A stretch of DNA of 64,000 nt from Venturia oleaginea (GCA_013176395.1 JABMLP010000019.1:1054001-1118000), one strand, 5' to 3'; numbered from the stretch's first letter, positions 53,439 to 63,950 are shown. Translations and numbers: made by a program. The notes: generated by a model from the sequence alone, not told the origin.

Positions 53439-56400
53439 TTACCGGGTGTGCAGGACTAAAGAGGGTGTGGTAGGTGGGATAATCAAACAGACAAACGCCA
53501 TACATCGCTTCTGCCAGCTTGTAGCAGATTCGAAGGCGCTGGCCACCGCTACTCGGTTTCTTCGGGCCCCTGTTTGAGCTCCTATATCTTCGCCGACACC
53601 GTCGCCCTTGCCATACTCTGCCTCGAAGCGGTCTAAGTCCTCGACTTCTGTGAATAATGAACGTGGCTGCCAATCGGGATCTGCATAGCCTTTCCATTTG
53701 ATTAATAACTGACGAACCCAGCCTCGCCCAACCCGTTTCTTCTCTGCGCGAAGTATACGTTCTACTTCAAACTCAGCCTCTGTTTCTTCGGTTTGAGGCA
53801 CTAATGGTGGCGGCTGGGTATCATCGGATTCTTGTGAGGGTAGTGTGTCGGTTGCGGCTCGGCGGAGTAGGTCAACGTGGAAACGGTTATGGATACCACT
53901 TGGCAGGTCAGCCAGCTCGTATACCATCGGGGAGATCTGGTTCTCGACAGTGTATTTGGCTTGCGTCCACGACAGTTTCTTTGATAGCTGCGGAGTATTG
54001 ATATTCCTAAGGTTCAACCAGACTTTGTCGCCCTTTTTTAACGTTTCGGCAGCTTGACGTGACCTGTTGGCGTCGTTCTCCATCTTCTGCTGGGACCAGG
54101 CCATCGCTGCCTGTGCATATTCTTGTGCCTCTTCTATTCGTTGCACAAAGGTCTCGGCATCGGCTGTTGGTGAGTTACTGGGTGAGATTCGTTGTACTTT
54201 CTGGATTGGTTCCGCATGGTAGCCGTGGGTTAGATAGAATGGACTCATCCCTGTGACTGAATAGTCACGATTGTTCAGTGCTAACATAGCCGTAGGTAGT
54301 AGCGTTGGCCAGTCTAGTTGGGAGTATGCGATGAAGGCGCGGAGATAGCGTAGAACTTCCTGGTTTATACGCTCGGTCGCGCCATCGGTCTGTGGATGAA
54401 AGGCTGTAGAGAGTCTCTGCTCAATCTTTGTAAGTTCGCAAAGCTTCCTCCAAAAACGACCTGTCCAATTGCTGCCTCTGTCCGACGTCAATGCCATGGG
54501 AAATCCGTGGTAGCGATAGTGGCATTGTAAGAACCTTTTCGCGCACTCTTTGGCGCTCATTGTAGTCATAGCCTCCAACGTAACACTTTTGAGGAGGCGA
54601 TCTGTGATAACCATGAGGTATTTTGGGCCGTTTTCCTCCGCGGGCAAACCAGTCATGAAATCGATTGATAGCTCGCTGTGGAAGCGGGCCGGGATTGGAA
54701 GTGGTTTCAGAAGACCTCGCTTCTTATCACGCCATATTCCTGTTCTCCCACATACGTCGCAATTACGTACAAACTGCCGGACTGTCTTGTATTGTTGGGA
54801 CCAAAAGAAACTTCTGGATAGAATCGCAAGCGTGCTATCTCTCCCTGGGTGTCCAGTAACATGGGAATCGTGAGTTTGTTGGACCAGCGTTGTTCGCAGC
54901 GGTTCCCAATCTGGTACCCATAGGATCCCTCTTCTCGTGACCGCGCCGTGGTCGTCTACTTCGCATTCGGGTAGCTGTACCGACAACTTGAGCTCTGGAG
55001 GAAAGGAACGTTCGCCAGTAACTATAGCCGTATGAATAGCTTCGTAGGATTGGTCCTCTGCTATTGCGCGATCCCAGAGAAGTTGTAACTCTGGTTTCTC
55101 GAAAAGATCGCATCCTTTTGCAACTGACCGGTTTTGACCGTACCTAGTAGTGGACCGGTGTTGACCGTTTTCGGCAGTCAGCTGGTGTCGACCGTCCAGT
55201 CCAGTATTTTGCTGGGGCTCCCGTATAACGTCCCATGTACTATTGGATGTATTCGGTGTATTGACTGGGCAGATAAGGGCTTGTATTGCGATTGTTTCGG
55301 TCGTCCTCTCGGAAAGAGGAGGAAGCCATTCGTCCTTGATCAACTGGGCCACTCGCCCTTGTAGTCTCTCGTCGTTCTTGTCATGTGGCATATCTTGATG
55401 TCTTCTTGATAGTGCGTCTGGTCTTTGCGCTAGTTTTCCGGCGCGAAATTCCAGCTGGAATTGGTACTCAGATAGAATTAGCGACCATCTTGCTTGTCTC
55501 TCTGACAAACGCTGCGCTGTCATAAAGTAGCGGAGATTCTTGTGATCGGTAAGGACTTTGAAAGGTGCTGCAACACTGCGTAGTTCTCCTCTCCAGTGTT
55601 CAATGGACTTGATTACTGCCAGTAATTCTTTATCGTGGATCTCGTAGTTACATTCAGCCGCAGTGAGCTTGCGGGAGAAGTATGCTACTGGTCGTAGTTT
55701 TCCTTTCATATCCTTCTGCGACAACGTGCCTCCCAGCGCGTAGCCAGAGCAGTCGCACTCGAGTACCGTATCCAGGTCTGGATTCCAGTGAGCCAGTATT
55801 GGGGCGGAGATGAATAGCTCCTTCAAGACTTGAAAGGCGTTCTCATGTTCTTTGTTCCAGACAAAAGCGACGGCCTTCCGTGTTAACTTGATTAAGGGGT
55901 CGGAGAGCTCTGAGAAGTTGTCGATGAAGTCTCGGTAGAAATTTGCAAAGCCTAGGAAGGAGCGTACGCCTGTGACATTGACTGGAGCCTCCCATTCTTT
56001 AATCGCGGCAACTTTCTCTGGGTCGACTTTGATCCCTTCTCCTGCAGTGATAATGAACCCCAGATATTTGATCTCCTGAACAGCAAACTCGCACTTGCTT
56101 AAGTCTAGCCGAAGTCCAGCAGTCTTGAGCTTGGCAAGAATTTGGTTAACCTTAACCATGTGATCCAGATAGTCGCCGTCGCTCCATATCAAGACATCGT
56201 CCATGTAGGCTGAACAGCAGATATCTAGGGATTCCCGTAGGACTCCGTTGATGTATCGTTGAAAGCTCGCGGGTGCGCCAGCTAGTCCGAAGGGGGTAAC
56301 TAGCCATTCGAATAGTCCAAATCGAGTGCGAAAAGCCGTTTTCCACTCATCGCCGTGCTTGATGCGGAGCCGATGAAATGCCGCTCTGACGTCAAGTTTG

Positions 56401-56586
56401 GTGTACCAACGCGCTGTTGCTAGATTTCGTAGGGTTTCTCGGATTAGTGGCAATGGGTAGCGGTCCGATCGAGTGATTCGATTCAGTGCCCGATAGTCTA
56501 CACACATCCGAATGCCTCCACCTGGTTTCCTTATAAATAAGACTGGGGCTGCCGCTGGTGAGTTGCTGGCGCGTATCCAGCCCTTG
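53439..56586 (-). pseudogene. Gypsy A2 pol, 5'-truncated but otherwise open
   Basis: The frame is open from the junction (RT finger region, SPAAAPVLFIRKPGGG) through YMDD, RNase H, integrase and chromodomain to the usual stop. Gag, protease and the first part of RT are missing because gypsy B2 is inserted here. Confidence 0.92.
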
Positions 56587-56866
56587 TGTCAAAGGATAGA
56601 TCCTTTCTCAACTTATCCTGGATGGATTCTTAGCACTACCTGGTAGTCTTTCACGTGCGCCTAGCAGGGATTGTTTGAGGATTGTTTCACATGTATTTCT
56701 ATTCCTTTCCATACTTGTCTGGACAGCATGTCCTTTTTTCTTATACGGAGGACATATATACTAGTCGTCCTTCCTACACTTACACTTTCTTCTCTGTACT
56801 TAGATACTTGAAATATAAGCTGTCTTCCCTCACTTGCGAAACACCTTTGAGGGTTGAACTCTTACA
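56587..56866 (+). repeat. Gypsy B2 5' LTR
   Basis: 280 bp, TGTCAAAGGATAG to CTCTTACA. Its right third matches the B1 LTR closely; the left part is diverged and lacks the 21-bp repeats. It keeps GTACTTAGATA and is followed by TATCTAAGTAC, the same self-complementary pair as in B1. Confidence 0.8.
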
Positions 56867-57257
56867 TTATCTAAGTACCGCACCAATACCTCTTGCTGAC
56901 AGTAAGAGAGAGTCTCTGCAGCAATCGTCAGAGCAAAGAGAAAGCCCTCCGTCGAGCGAGGTACCGAGAAAGCCCTCCATCGAGCGAGGCACTGAGAAAG
57001 CCCTCCATTGAGCGAGGCATTGAGAAAGAGTTTGCTAGGTACCTCATAACCTAGGACGGATGCTACATCTTCTCATTGTGTAGTAATCACGAACGTCGAA
57101 GATTGAGAGTTGTTGAAACTTGTCCTTTGCGAAGGGATATCAACAACGTCCAAAGTGACACCCACAAGTTGAAAGTACTCCCAGGTCAATCCTGTTGGTG
57201 AGTCAAGGTCCTAAAGAGGACACCCAAGCCATTTCAGTACTCTCAGGAAGAGCCTGT
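56587..57257 (+). mobile_element. Gypsy B2, left part: older family B element
   Basis: A family B element inserted in gypsy A2 and split by gypsy B1. The left part holds its 5' LTR, PBS and leader; the leader resumes at 63399. The leader has three copies of a 28-30-bp repeat (GAGAAAGCCCTCC.CGAGCGAGG, about 56936-57031) and one copy of the 59-bp repeat described below. No coding region of B2 lies in the window. Confidence 0.8.
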
Positions 57258-57568
57258 TGTTAAGGGATGGAATCCTTCTCTCTAGCTTATCCATGACTGG
57301 ATTTCCAATTGTTCTCTTGTTATTCTGCAAGCTGTCATGTTCTATTTTGCAAGCTGTCATGTTCTATTTCGCAAGCTGCCATGTTCTATTTCGCAAGCTG
57401 TCACGTTTCCATTTAAAGATACTTTCTAGAAGGATCTATTGTAAGAGGAGGATTATTTATACGAGCTATCCTTCCTGTATTTACACTTTCTTCTCTGTAC
57501 TTAGATACTTCGAAATACAAGCAGTCTCCTCTCACTTGCGAAACACCTTTGAGGGTTGAACTCTTACA
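57258..57568 (+). repeat. Gypsy B1 5' LTR
   Basis: TGTTAAGGGATGG to CTCTTACA. It holds four tandem copies of a 21-22-bp unit (GCAAGCTGTCATGTTCTATT) at about 57326-57408, a TATA box TATTTATA at 57454-57461 and GTACTTAGATA at 57497-57507, the predicted RNA start. Confidence 0.94.
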
Positions 57569-57569
57569 T

Positions 57570-57580
57570 TATCTAAGTAC
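57570..57580 (+). promoter_or_regulatory. Primer-binding site of gypsy B1, self-priming type
   Basis: TATCTAAGTAC, one base after the LTR, is the exact reverse complement of 57497-57507 in the LTR. The pairing is 11 nt and does not extend in either direction, as in gypsy A. Confidence 0.75.
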
Positions 57581-58231
57581 CTCAATCTTACAAAGGAAGA
57601 AAGGCTCACAGAGAGCAAGCTCCAAAAAGGAATTTCAAGAAGAGGACACTTGTCCTAATCCAAGAAGCGAGGGCCAACCTCAAGGGCCAAACAGAAAGGA
57701 ATTTCAAGAAGAGGACACTTGTCCTAACTCAAGAAGCAAGGGCCAACCTCAAAGGCCAACTTCAAGGGCCAACCTCAAGGGCCAAACAAAAAGGGAATTC
57801 AAGAGAATTCAAGCTGAGATTTTCTAGAAGGTGCTAGAATCTCCAAGAAGCAAGGGCCAACCGAAAGAGCCAATCCAAAAAGGGAATTCAAGAGAATTCA
57901 AACTGAGATTTTCTAGAACGTGCTAGAATCTCCAAGAAGCAAGGGCAGGTCATCCTAAGACAGCGTAGTCTTAGGAGTTGAAGCTGTAATAAGCTGAGGA
58001 AAGAAAGAGCTAGGAAGAGAGATTTAATACACTTGGCCTTCACAGTCCCTGGGAGCTCTGTCCTTAGTAATAAGGATTGCAGAGCGGACTATAGTGTAAA
58101 AATCCTTCTGGGATTCTATAGTCACCTTCCTATACTAATAGGCATTGACTCTATACTGCCTAGCAAATCTCTAGAGTAGAGCCTAGGAGTGTGTATAGTA
58201 GTGCACTCTATTATCTCTCATAGGTGAAAAT
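57581..58231 (+). repeat. Repeat-rich leader of gypsy B1
   Basis: Non-coding leader of about 650 nt. It has several copies of CAAGGGCCAACCTCAAGGGC and AGGACACTTGTCCTAA type units, and a duplicated block of about 90 bp containing GAGATTTTCTAGAA.GTGCTAG. Short ORFs in it come from the repeats. The same blocks recur at 63556-63950. Confidence 0.8.
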
Positions 58232-59254
58232 ATGGAAGGAGAAGATCACGAACAAAGAGTTCCTCAAGAACCCCAAGCCCTACAAGAAGCTATGGCAGCA
58301 TTACAACATCAACTAGCCATTCAGAACGATGCTATTACGCGTATTCTTACAATCTTACCTAACACTACTCGCTCTGAGAACGTAGTAGAAGGACAAGAGA
58401 CTAAGAATTCACAAAAAGACAGAATACATAGGAAGAAAGCTGTACTTCCTAAGCTCCAAGAATTTGATGGCAAGCGTTCTGAATGGGCTCAGTGGTTTCA
58501 ACAAGCAAGGATGAAGTTGGAGATAGACGCAGAGTCTATAGGGGATAGTAGGAACCAATTTGCCTACATCTTCTCCTCTCTACGAGGCTCCGCAGCTCAG
58601 GCTACTCTGGCCTACGTAAAGACAGCTCCAGAGGAAGATAAAACGGGACAGAAATTGTTACAGTATATGGACAACTTCTATGGCGATCCAGTACAACAAC
58701 AAAGAGCTACTGTAAGCCTGTCCACAATCAAACAAAAAGAGAAAGAACCCTTCTTCTCTTTTCTTCCCCGTTTTGAAACCACTCTTGCTAATGCTGGAGG
58801 AATGACTTGGCCTGACGCTGTTAAAATTGCATTTCTACACAAAGCAATAAATCAAGAGCTGCGAAACCAGAGAATAGGCCAATCTCAGAGTACCTCCTAC
58901 CAGCAGTTTGTGTCCGATCTTTTGAATACAAGTATGCAAATCACTACAGCAAAGATGCTCTCTTCCTCAGAAGATAAGTTACGATTCAGAGATAAAGAGA
59001 AGTCTTTTAAAGATCTGAACGCTATGGACTGGGAGCCTACACGCGTAAACAAGTTAAAAATTTCGTCTAAAGCCTATGAATATAGGAAGGCAAATAACCT
59101 CTGCTTACGCTGTGGGAAGGCCGGCCATAGAATGAAAGACTGCTGGTTGGATACAGAGGTAGAAAGAGTCACGCAACTTGGTTCAAAAAGGGCCAAAGGA
59201 ACCACTGAGGAGAATGAAGAAGTTGAAGAAGAGGACTACTCGGAAAAAGAGTAG
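58232..59254 (+). CDS. Gypsy B1 gag
   Basis: 340 aa from ATG at 58232. Capsid-type region (KLQEFDGKRSEWAQWFQQAR, then FFSFLPRFETTLANAGG) and a zinc knuckle CLRCGKAGHRMKDC near residue 289. The C-terminus is acidic. The stop at 59252-59254 follows GGAAAAAGAG; pol is open in the -1 frame from 59227. Confidence 0.93.
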   Translation: MEGEDHEQRVPQEPQALQEAMAALQHQLAIQNDAITRILTILPNTTRSENVVEGQETKNSQKDRIHRKKAVLPKLQEFDGKRSEWAQWFQQARMKLEIDAESIGDSRNQFAYIFSSLRGSAAQATLAYVKTAPEEDKTGQKLLQYMDNFYGDPVQQQRATVSLSTIKQKEKEPFFSFLPRFETTLANAGGMTWPDAVKIAFLHKAINQELRNQRIGQSQSTSYQQFVSDLLNTSMQITTAKMLSSSEDKLRFRDKEKSFKDLNAMDWEPTRVNKLKISSKAYEYRKANNLCLRCGKAGHRMKDCWLDTEVERVTQLGSKRAKGTTEENEEVEEEDYSEKE

Positions 59255-62200
59255 CCTCTATCCAAAGTCGTGGATGGAGGCGTAGAGTAGATAGAGCAAA
59301 ATTGTCAAAGGAGTCAATTGAGAGAGTAAATAGTATTTTGAATTCGAACAAAGACACTGATTCACACCGTTCTCGGATAGAAAAAGAATGGGAGCAGTTC
59401 AGACCCAAGATGCTCTCCCGCCTTTTCTACACAAATACTATAGTGAACGATATATACTCTCTTAAAACTCTCCTTGATAATGGATCTAGCTGCTACGCAT
59501 CAATAAACGAGGAGAAAGCTTCGCAGATGGACCTTGAAGTACTCCCTATTAGTCCGCGTACTATAGGTGGAGTTCTTAAGGAAGAAGGACAGACCCAAGT
59601 GACAAAAATTGCGAAGTTGAACCTAGATTTAGGGGGACTTATATGCAACGCTTTTGCTTATATAGTCCCGGGACAATTTGAGGATCTTCTACTAGGCAGG
59701 CCTTTTCTCAAGGACACCAAAGCCGTTATCAATGAATCTAAAGGTACTCTTACCTTTGCAAACGGGATTAGCATTCGCGATGCTAAATTTGAAGACAAAC
59801 TTGATATACAACAAGTAGCGCCCGTAAGATTCCACCGCCTTGTCACTTCTACACTTGAGAAAATCAAAGACGCGTCTAGAGTATTTGCTGTTACTCTTCG
59901 AGATATTGATATTGCCTTGAAGCCGAAAGTCCCTTTGACAACAGAGCAAATACTGGAATTGCTACCTAAGAGGTTTCATAAGTACGCTGCTGTCTTTGAT
60001 CCTAAAAGGGCCGAGAGACTACCACCGCATCGCCCTGGGATTGATCACGAAATACACATAGAAGAAGGAAAACCACTTCCTTGGGGACCTCTATATGGTA
60101 TGGGTCGAGAACAACTCCTTGTTTTGCGAAGGACTCTTACAGAGCTACTAGATAAAGGCTTTATCCGAGAGAGTAAATCAGTTGCTGCGTCTCCAGTTCT
60201 CTTTGTGAAGAAACCAGGAGGGGGCTTACGCTTTTGCGTAGACTACCGAGCCTTAAACGCAATTACTCGAAAGGATAGGTACCCGCTACCGTTAGTAAAA
60301 GAGACTTTACTAACCTTAGCTCGTGCTAAGTATCTTAGTAAGCTTGATGTAAATGCTGCCTTCCACAAGATTCGAATCGCAACGGGAGATGAGTTCAAAA
60401 CTGCCTTTCGAACTAGATATGGTCTATTTGAATGGCTAGTTACTCCCTTTGGCTTAACCGGTGCACCTGCGTCTTTTCAACGGTATATAAACTATATCCT
60501 TCGACGATACCTAGACGAGTTCTGCTCAGCTTATCTAGACGATATAGTAATATACTCTTCAAAGAACCTTAAAGACCATGAAGAAAAGACTGAAAAGATA
60601 CTTCAAAGCTGCCTTAACGCTGGGTTATACCTTGATATTCGGAAGTGCGAGTTTAATACCAAACGAGTCAAGTATCTAGGCTTCGTTATAGATACTGAAA
60701 CGGGCCTACACATGGATCCGGAGAAGATCAAAGCAATTAAAGAATGGGAACGTCCTACTACTCTACGAGGAGTACGTGGCTTCCTAGGCTTTACAAACTT
60801 CTACCGTGACTTTGTAAAAGATAACTCAACAATAAGGGAGCCTCTGGTTCGCCTTACAAAGAAGAATACTCCATTTTTATGGGGAAAGGAGCAAGAAGAA
60901 TCTTTTCAAAAACTTAAGGCAGAGTTTTGCAAAGAACCTGTCCTGTCTGCACTTGATGAAGATAAGCCTACGCGAGTAGAACCTGATGCTTCAGGCTGGG
61001 CTTCCGGAGCAGTACTTAGTCAAAAAGATGAGCTAGGTAACTGGAAACCATGTGCTTTCTTCTCTACTAAGCACTTGCCAGCCGAATGCAATTATGATAT
61101 CCACGACAAAGAACTTATGGCTATAGTCAAAGCTCTAGTCCATTGGACTAGCGAGCTACTAAGCCTAAGTAAGCCATTCATTATCCTCACAGATCACAAG
61201 AACCTTGAGAAGTTTATGGTAAAAAGGGAACTAAATGAAAGGCAAATGAGATGGGCGCAGATACTAGCTAAGTTTAACTTCAAACTAGGCTATCGCCCAG
61301 GCTCTGAATCTGTAGTTCCAGACGCCTTAACTCGAAGGGATCAAGATCTCCCAAAGGATATTCAAGACCCAAGAATCGTTGAAAGAACTAGAACGTTATT
61401 ACCTCCAAAGCTTTGGATTAACGTTCTAGAGGATAAGACTCCTGCAAGAGAAGAAGCTGCCCAAGAAAATGCTCAAGAAGTAGACAAAGAACCTATCCCC
61501 TTTATACAAAATCCCTTTCTCTCAGGTGATCTAAGGGATAGATGGGAAACTGCACTCGAAGGAGATCTAGACTACAGACGTATTTTCCAAAGCGTTCTAA
61601 AGCAAGATAGGCAGTTCCCATCTAAGCTAAAGGTTCCTACTTCTATAGGAGATTGTAAAGTCGAAAATAACCAGCTCTACTATAGAGACCGAATCTGGTT
61701 GCCCTCCTACGAGCCTCTCTTAACAGGAGTAATTCAAGAAATACACGATTCAGTCCTATCAGGGCATCCTGGACGAGAAGCTACTATTGCTATTCTCTCC
61801 AGACAGTTCTACTGGCCGGGATTTGCTCAAGATATACGTCAGTTTATACGCAATTGTGACGTCTGCGGAAGAACTTCAGTCTGGCGAGACAAAAAGAAAG
61901 GTTTACTTAAACCTCTTCCTGTCCCTAGCCGTATCTGGCAAGATATTTCAGTAGACTTCATAGTCGAATTACCAGAGAGCCAAAGATGCACAAGACTCTG
62001 CGTTATTACTGACCGCTTGGGTAAAGGAACTATCCTGTTCCCAGTGCCTAAAGAACAGTTTGGAGCTGAAGGATTTGCAAAACTATTTATGCAGAACTAC
62101 GTAAGATTACACTGGCTTCCTAGATCTCTAGTCTCAGATAGGGACACGCAATTTGTTAATGCTTTCTGGAAAGAAGTTTGTCACCTTCTTAAGATAGAGA

Positions 62201-63087
62201 GAAGACTCTCTACAGCGTATCACCCTGAGACTGATGGATCTACGGAAAGAAGAAATCAAGAAGTTGAAGCCTATCTACGTAAGTTCTGTACATTTAGTCA
62301 GAACGACTGGGTCGAGCTCCTGCCTATTGCTCAAATATGCCTCGATAATAGACCAAACCAAGCTACGGGCCTATCGCCTTTCTTCTTAACCCACGGTTAT
62401 AACATTGAGCATATAGGAACTGTTGAAGCTCCCCAGGAAACCCCTAAGAATCCAAAAGAAAAAGCACAAGATCTTGTAGCAAAATTGAAGGACGCACAAG
62501 AATGGGCAGAAACGTCAATGGTATCAGCTCAGCAACAGCAAGAATACTACTCTAATAGAGATCGTGCTCCGGCTGACTCTTTTAAAGTGGGAGACAAAGT
62601 CTGGCTCAACCTAAAGAACGTAAAAACCCTACGTCCTTGTAAGAAACTAGACTGGATTCATGGGAAGTATACAGTTACACGAGTTATCAACTCAATCTCT
62701 TACGAGCTTGATACACCCAGAGGAATCCACAACCGATTTCATACGTCTTTACTTAGGAGAGCTGGCACAGATCCCCTACCTTCACAAATACAAGATAATA
62801 CACAGCCGCCTCCTATAGTAACTGAACAAGGAGACGAGGAATACGGTATCGAGGCTATTCTAGCCGCAAGATGGCGCCGGCGAGGTCGACAACAAACACG
62901 AGAAGTCTTAGTTAAGTGGGTAGGCTACGTTGATCCTACGTGGGAACCCCTTAGCGAACTCCAACAAACTACAGCTCTGGACGCTTTTGAAAGTGCCTAC
63001 GGCAACGTTCTTGAAAACGACGGACCTATACTACGCCCTCAGAGACTACGCTCACATCGATCTACAAGAGAGGGGGGGAGGGGATAA
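59227..63087 (+). CDS. Gypsy B1 pol (protease, RT, RNase H, integrase, chromodomain)
   Basis: No ATG near the frame start, so it is probably made as Gag-Pol by -1 frameshift. Counted from 59302: protease LLDNGSSCYAS with DNG near residue 57, RT active site YLDD near 411, RNase H (VEPDASGWASGAVLSQ) near 557, integrase HHCC (HPGREATIAIL..CDVCGRTS) near 820-860, catalytic core DFIVELPES, SDRDTQF and DGSTERRNQE, and a C-terminal chromodomain (VKWVGYVDPTWEPLSEL, near 1205). The frame is intact. Confidence 0.95.
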   Translation, partial: RRGLLGKRVASIQSRGWRRRVDRAKLSKESIERVNSILNSNKDTDSHRSRIEKEWEQFRPKMLSRLFYTNTIVNDIYSLKTLLDNGSSCYASINEEKASQMDLEVLPISPRTIGGVLKEEGQTQVTKIAKLNLDLGGLICNAFAYIVPGQFEDLLLGRPFLKDTKAVINESKGTLTFANGISIRDAKFEDKLDIQQVAPVRFHRLVTSTLEKIKDASRVFAVTLRDIDIALKPKVPLTTEQILELLPKRFHKYAAVFDPKRAERLPPHRPGIDHEIHIEEGKPLPWGPLYGMGREQLLVLRRTLTELLDKGFIRESKSVAASPVLFVKKPGGGLRFCVDYRALNAITRKDRYPLPLVKETLLTLARAKYLSKLDVNAAFHKIRIATGDEFKTAFRTRYGLFEWLVTPFGLTGAPASFQRYINYILRRYLDEFCSAYLDDIVIYSSKNLKDHEEKTEKILQSCLNAGLYLDIRKCEFNTKRVKYLGFVIDTETGLHMDPEKIKAIKEWERPTTLRGVRGFLGFTNFYRDFVKDNSTIREPLVRLTKKNTPFLWGKEQEESFQKLKAEFCKEPVLSALDEDKPTRVEPDASGWASGAVLSQKDELGNWKPCAFFSTKHLPAECNYDIHDKELMAIVKALVHWTSELLSLSKPFIILTDHKNLEKFMVKRELNERQMRWAQILAKFNFKLGYRPGSESVVPDALTRRDQDLPKDIQDPRIVERTRTLLPPKLWINVLEDKTPAREEAAQENAQEVDKEPIPFIQNPFLSGDLRDRWETALEGDLDYRRIFQSVLKQDRQFPSKLKVPTSIGDCKVENNQLYYRDRIWLPSYEPLLTGVIQEIHDSVLSGHPGREATIAILSRQFYWPGFAQDIRQFIRNCDVCGRTSVWRDKKKGLLKPLPVPSRIWQDISVDFIVELPESQRCTRLCVITDRLGKGTILFPVPKEQFGAEGFAKLFMQNYVRLHWLPRSLVSDRDTQFVNAFWKEVCHLLKIERRLSTAYHPETDGSTERRNQEVEAYLRKFCTFSQNDWVELLPIAQICLDNRPNQATGLSPFFLTHGYNIEHIGTVEAPQETPKNPKEKAQDLVAKLKDAQEWAETSMVSAQQQQEYYSNRDRAPADSFKVGDKVWLNLKNVKTLRPCKKLDWIHGKYTVTRVINSISYELDTPRGIHNRFHTSLLRRAGTDPLPSQIQDNTQPPPIVTEQGDEEYGIEAILAARWRRRGRQQTREVLVKWVGYVDPTWEPLSELQQTTALDAFESAYGNVLENDGPILRPQRLRSHRSTREGGRG
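63066..63083 (+). promoter_or_regulatory. Polypurine tract of gypsy B1
   Basis: An 18-nt pure purine run with a seven-G core, five bases before the 3' LTR and overlapping the end of pol. Confidence 0.82.
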
Positions 63088-63398
63088 TGTTAAGGGATGG
63101 AATCCTTCTCTCTAGCTTATCCATGACTGGATTTCCAATTGTTCTCTTGTTATTCTGCAAGCTGTCATGTTCTATTTTGCAAGCTGTCATGTTCTATTTC
63201 GCAAGCTGCCATGTTCTATTTCGCAAGCTGTCACGTTTCCATTTAAAGATACTTTCTAGAAGGATCTATTGTAAGAGGAGGATTATTTATACGAGCTATC
63301 CTTCCTGTATTTACACTTTCTTCTCTGTACTTAGATACTTCGAAATACAAGCAGTCTCCTCTCACTTGCGAAACACCTTTGAGGGTTGAACTCTTACA
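63088..63398 (+). repeat. Gypsy B1 3' LTR
   Basis: 311 bp, no difference from the 5' LTR noticed. It ends CTCTTACA and is followed by the target duplication CCTGT. Confidence 0.94.
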
Positions 63399-63950
63399 CC
63401 TGTAGAGTCAAGGTCCTAAAGAGGACACCCAAGCCATTTTCAGTACTCTCAGGACGAGCCTGCAGAGTCAAGGTCCTAAAGAGGACACCCCAGCCATTTC
63501 AGTACTCTCAGAAAGAGCCTGTAGAGTCAAGGTCCTAAAGAGGACACCTAACCCAAGAAGCAAGGGCCAACCTCAAGGGCCAAACAAAAAGGAATTTCAA
63601 GAAGAGAACACTTGTCCTAACCCAAGAAGCAAGGGCCAACCTCAAAGACCAACCTCAAGAGCCAACCTCAAGGGCCAAACAAAAAGGGAATTCAAGAGAA
63701 TTCAAGCTGAGATTTTCTAGAAGGTGCTAGAATCTCCAAGAAGCAAGGGCCAACTATAAGGGCTAATCCACAGTAAATTCTCGCAAAATTTACAAAGAGG
63801 AAATCAGAGGTCATCCTAAGACAGCGTAGTCTTAGGAGTTGAAGCTGTAATAAGCTGAGGAAAGAAAGAGTTAGGAAGAGAGATTCAATACCCTTGACCT
63901 TCATAGTCCCTAGGAGCTCCGTCCTTAGTAATAAGGGTTGCAGAGCAGAC
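63399..63950 (+). mobile_element. Gypsy B2, right part: leader sequence
   Basis: Continuation of the B2 leader after B1. It starts with about three copies of a 59-bp repeat (AGTCAAGGTCCTAAAGAGGA at its core; 63404-63552; a further copy at about 57194-57253 left of B1), then blocks that match the B1 leader (63556-63950). It diverges from the B1 leader at 63951. Confidence 0.8.

Larger units (their letters stand above)
53251..56586 (-). mobile_element. Gypsy A2: inverted, interrupted second copy of gypsy A
   Basis: Minus strand. It has the 3' LTR (53251-53426), polypurine tract and pol back to the RT, where it stops abruptly at the point matching A1 position about 31085. There the LTR of gypsy B2 begins. 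DNA identity to A1 is near complete; the proteins differ at very few residues (for example QEIKYL against QEVKYL). The missing 5' half is expected beyond the right edge of the window. Confidence 0.93.
57258..63398 (+). mobile_element. Gypsy B1: intact chromodomain gypsy retrotransposon
   Basis: LTRs of 311 bp (57258-57568 and 63088-63398) look identical, gag and pol are open, and a 5-bp target duplication CCTGT flanks it (57253-57257 and 63399-63403). It is therefore a very recent insertion into B2. It has a long untranslated leader, PBS of self-priming type and a polypurine tract. Likely able to move, as judged by sequence only. Confidence 0.96.

Noticed and set aside
53392..56592. Many plus-strand ORFs across gypsy A2, and the same ones on the minus strand of A1
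   Set aside because: They are antisense shadows of pol and occur identically in both copies.
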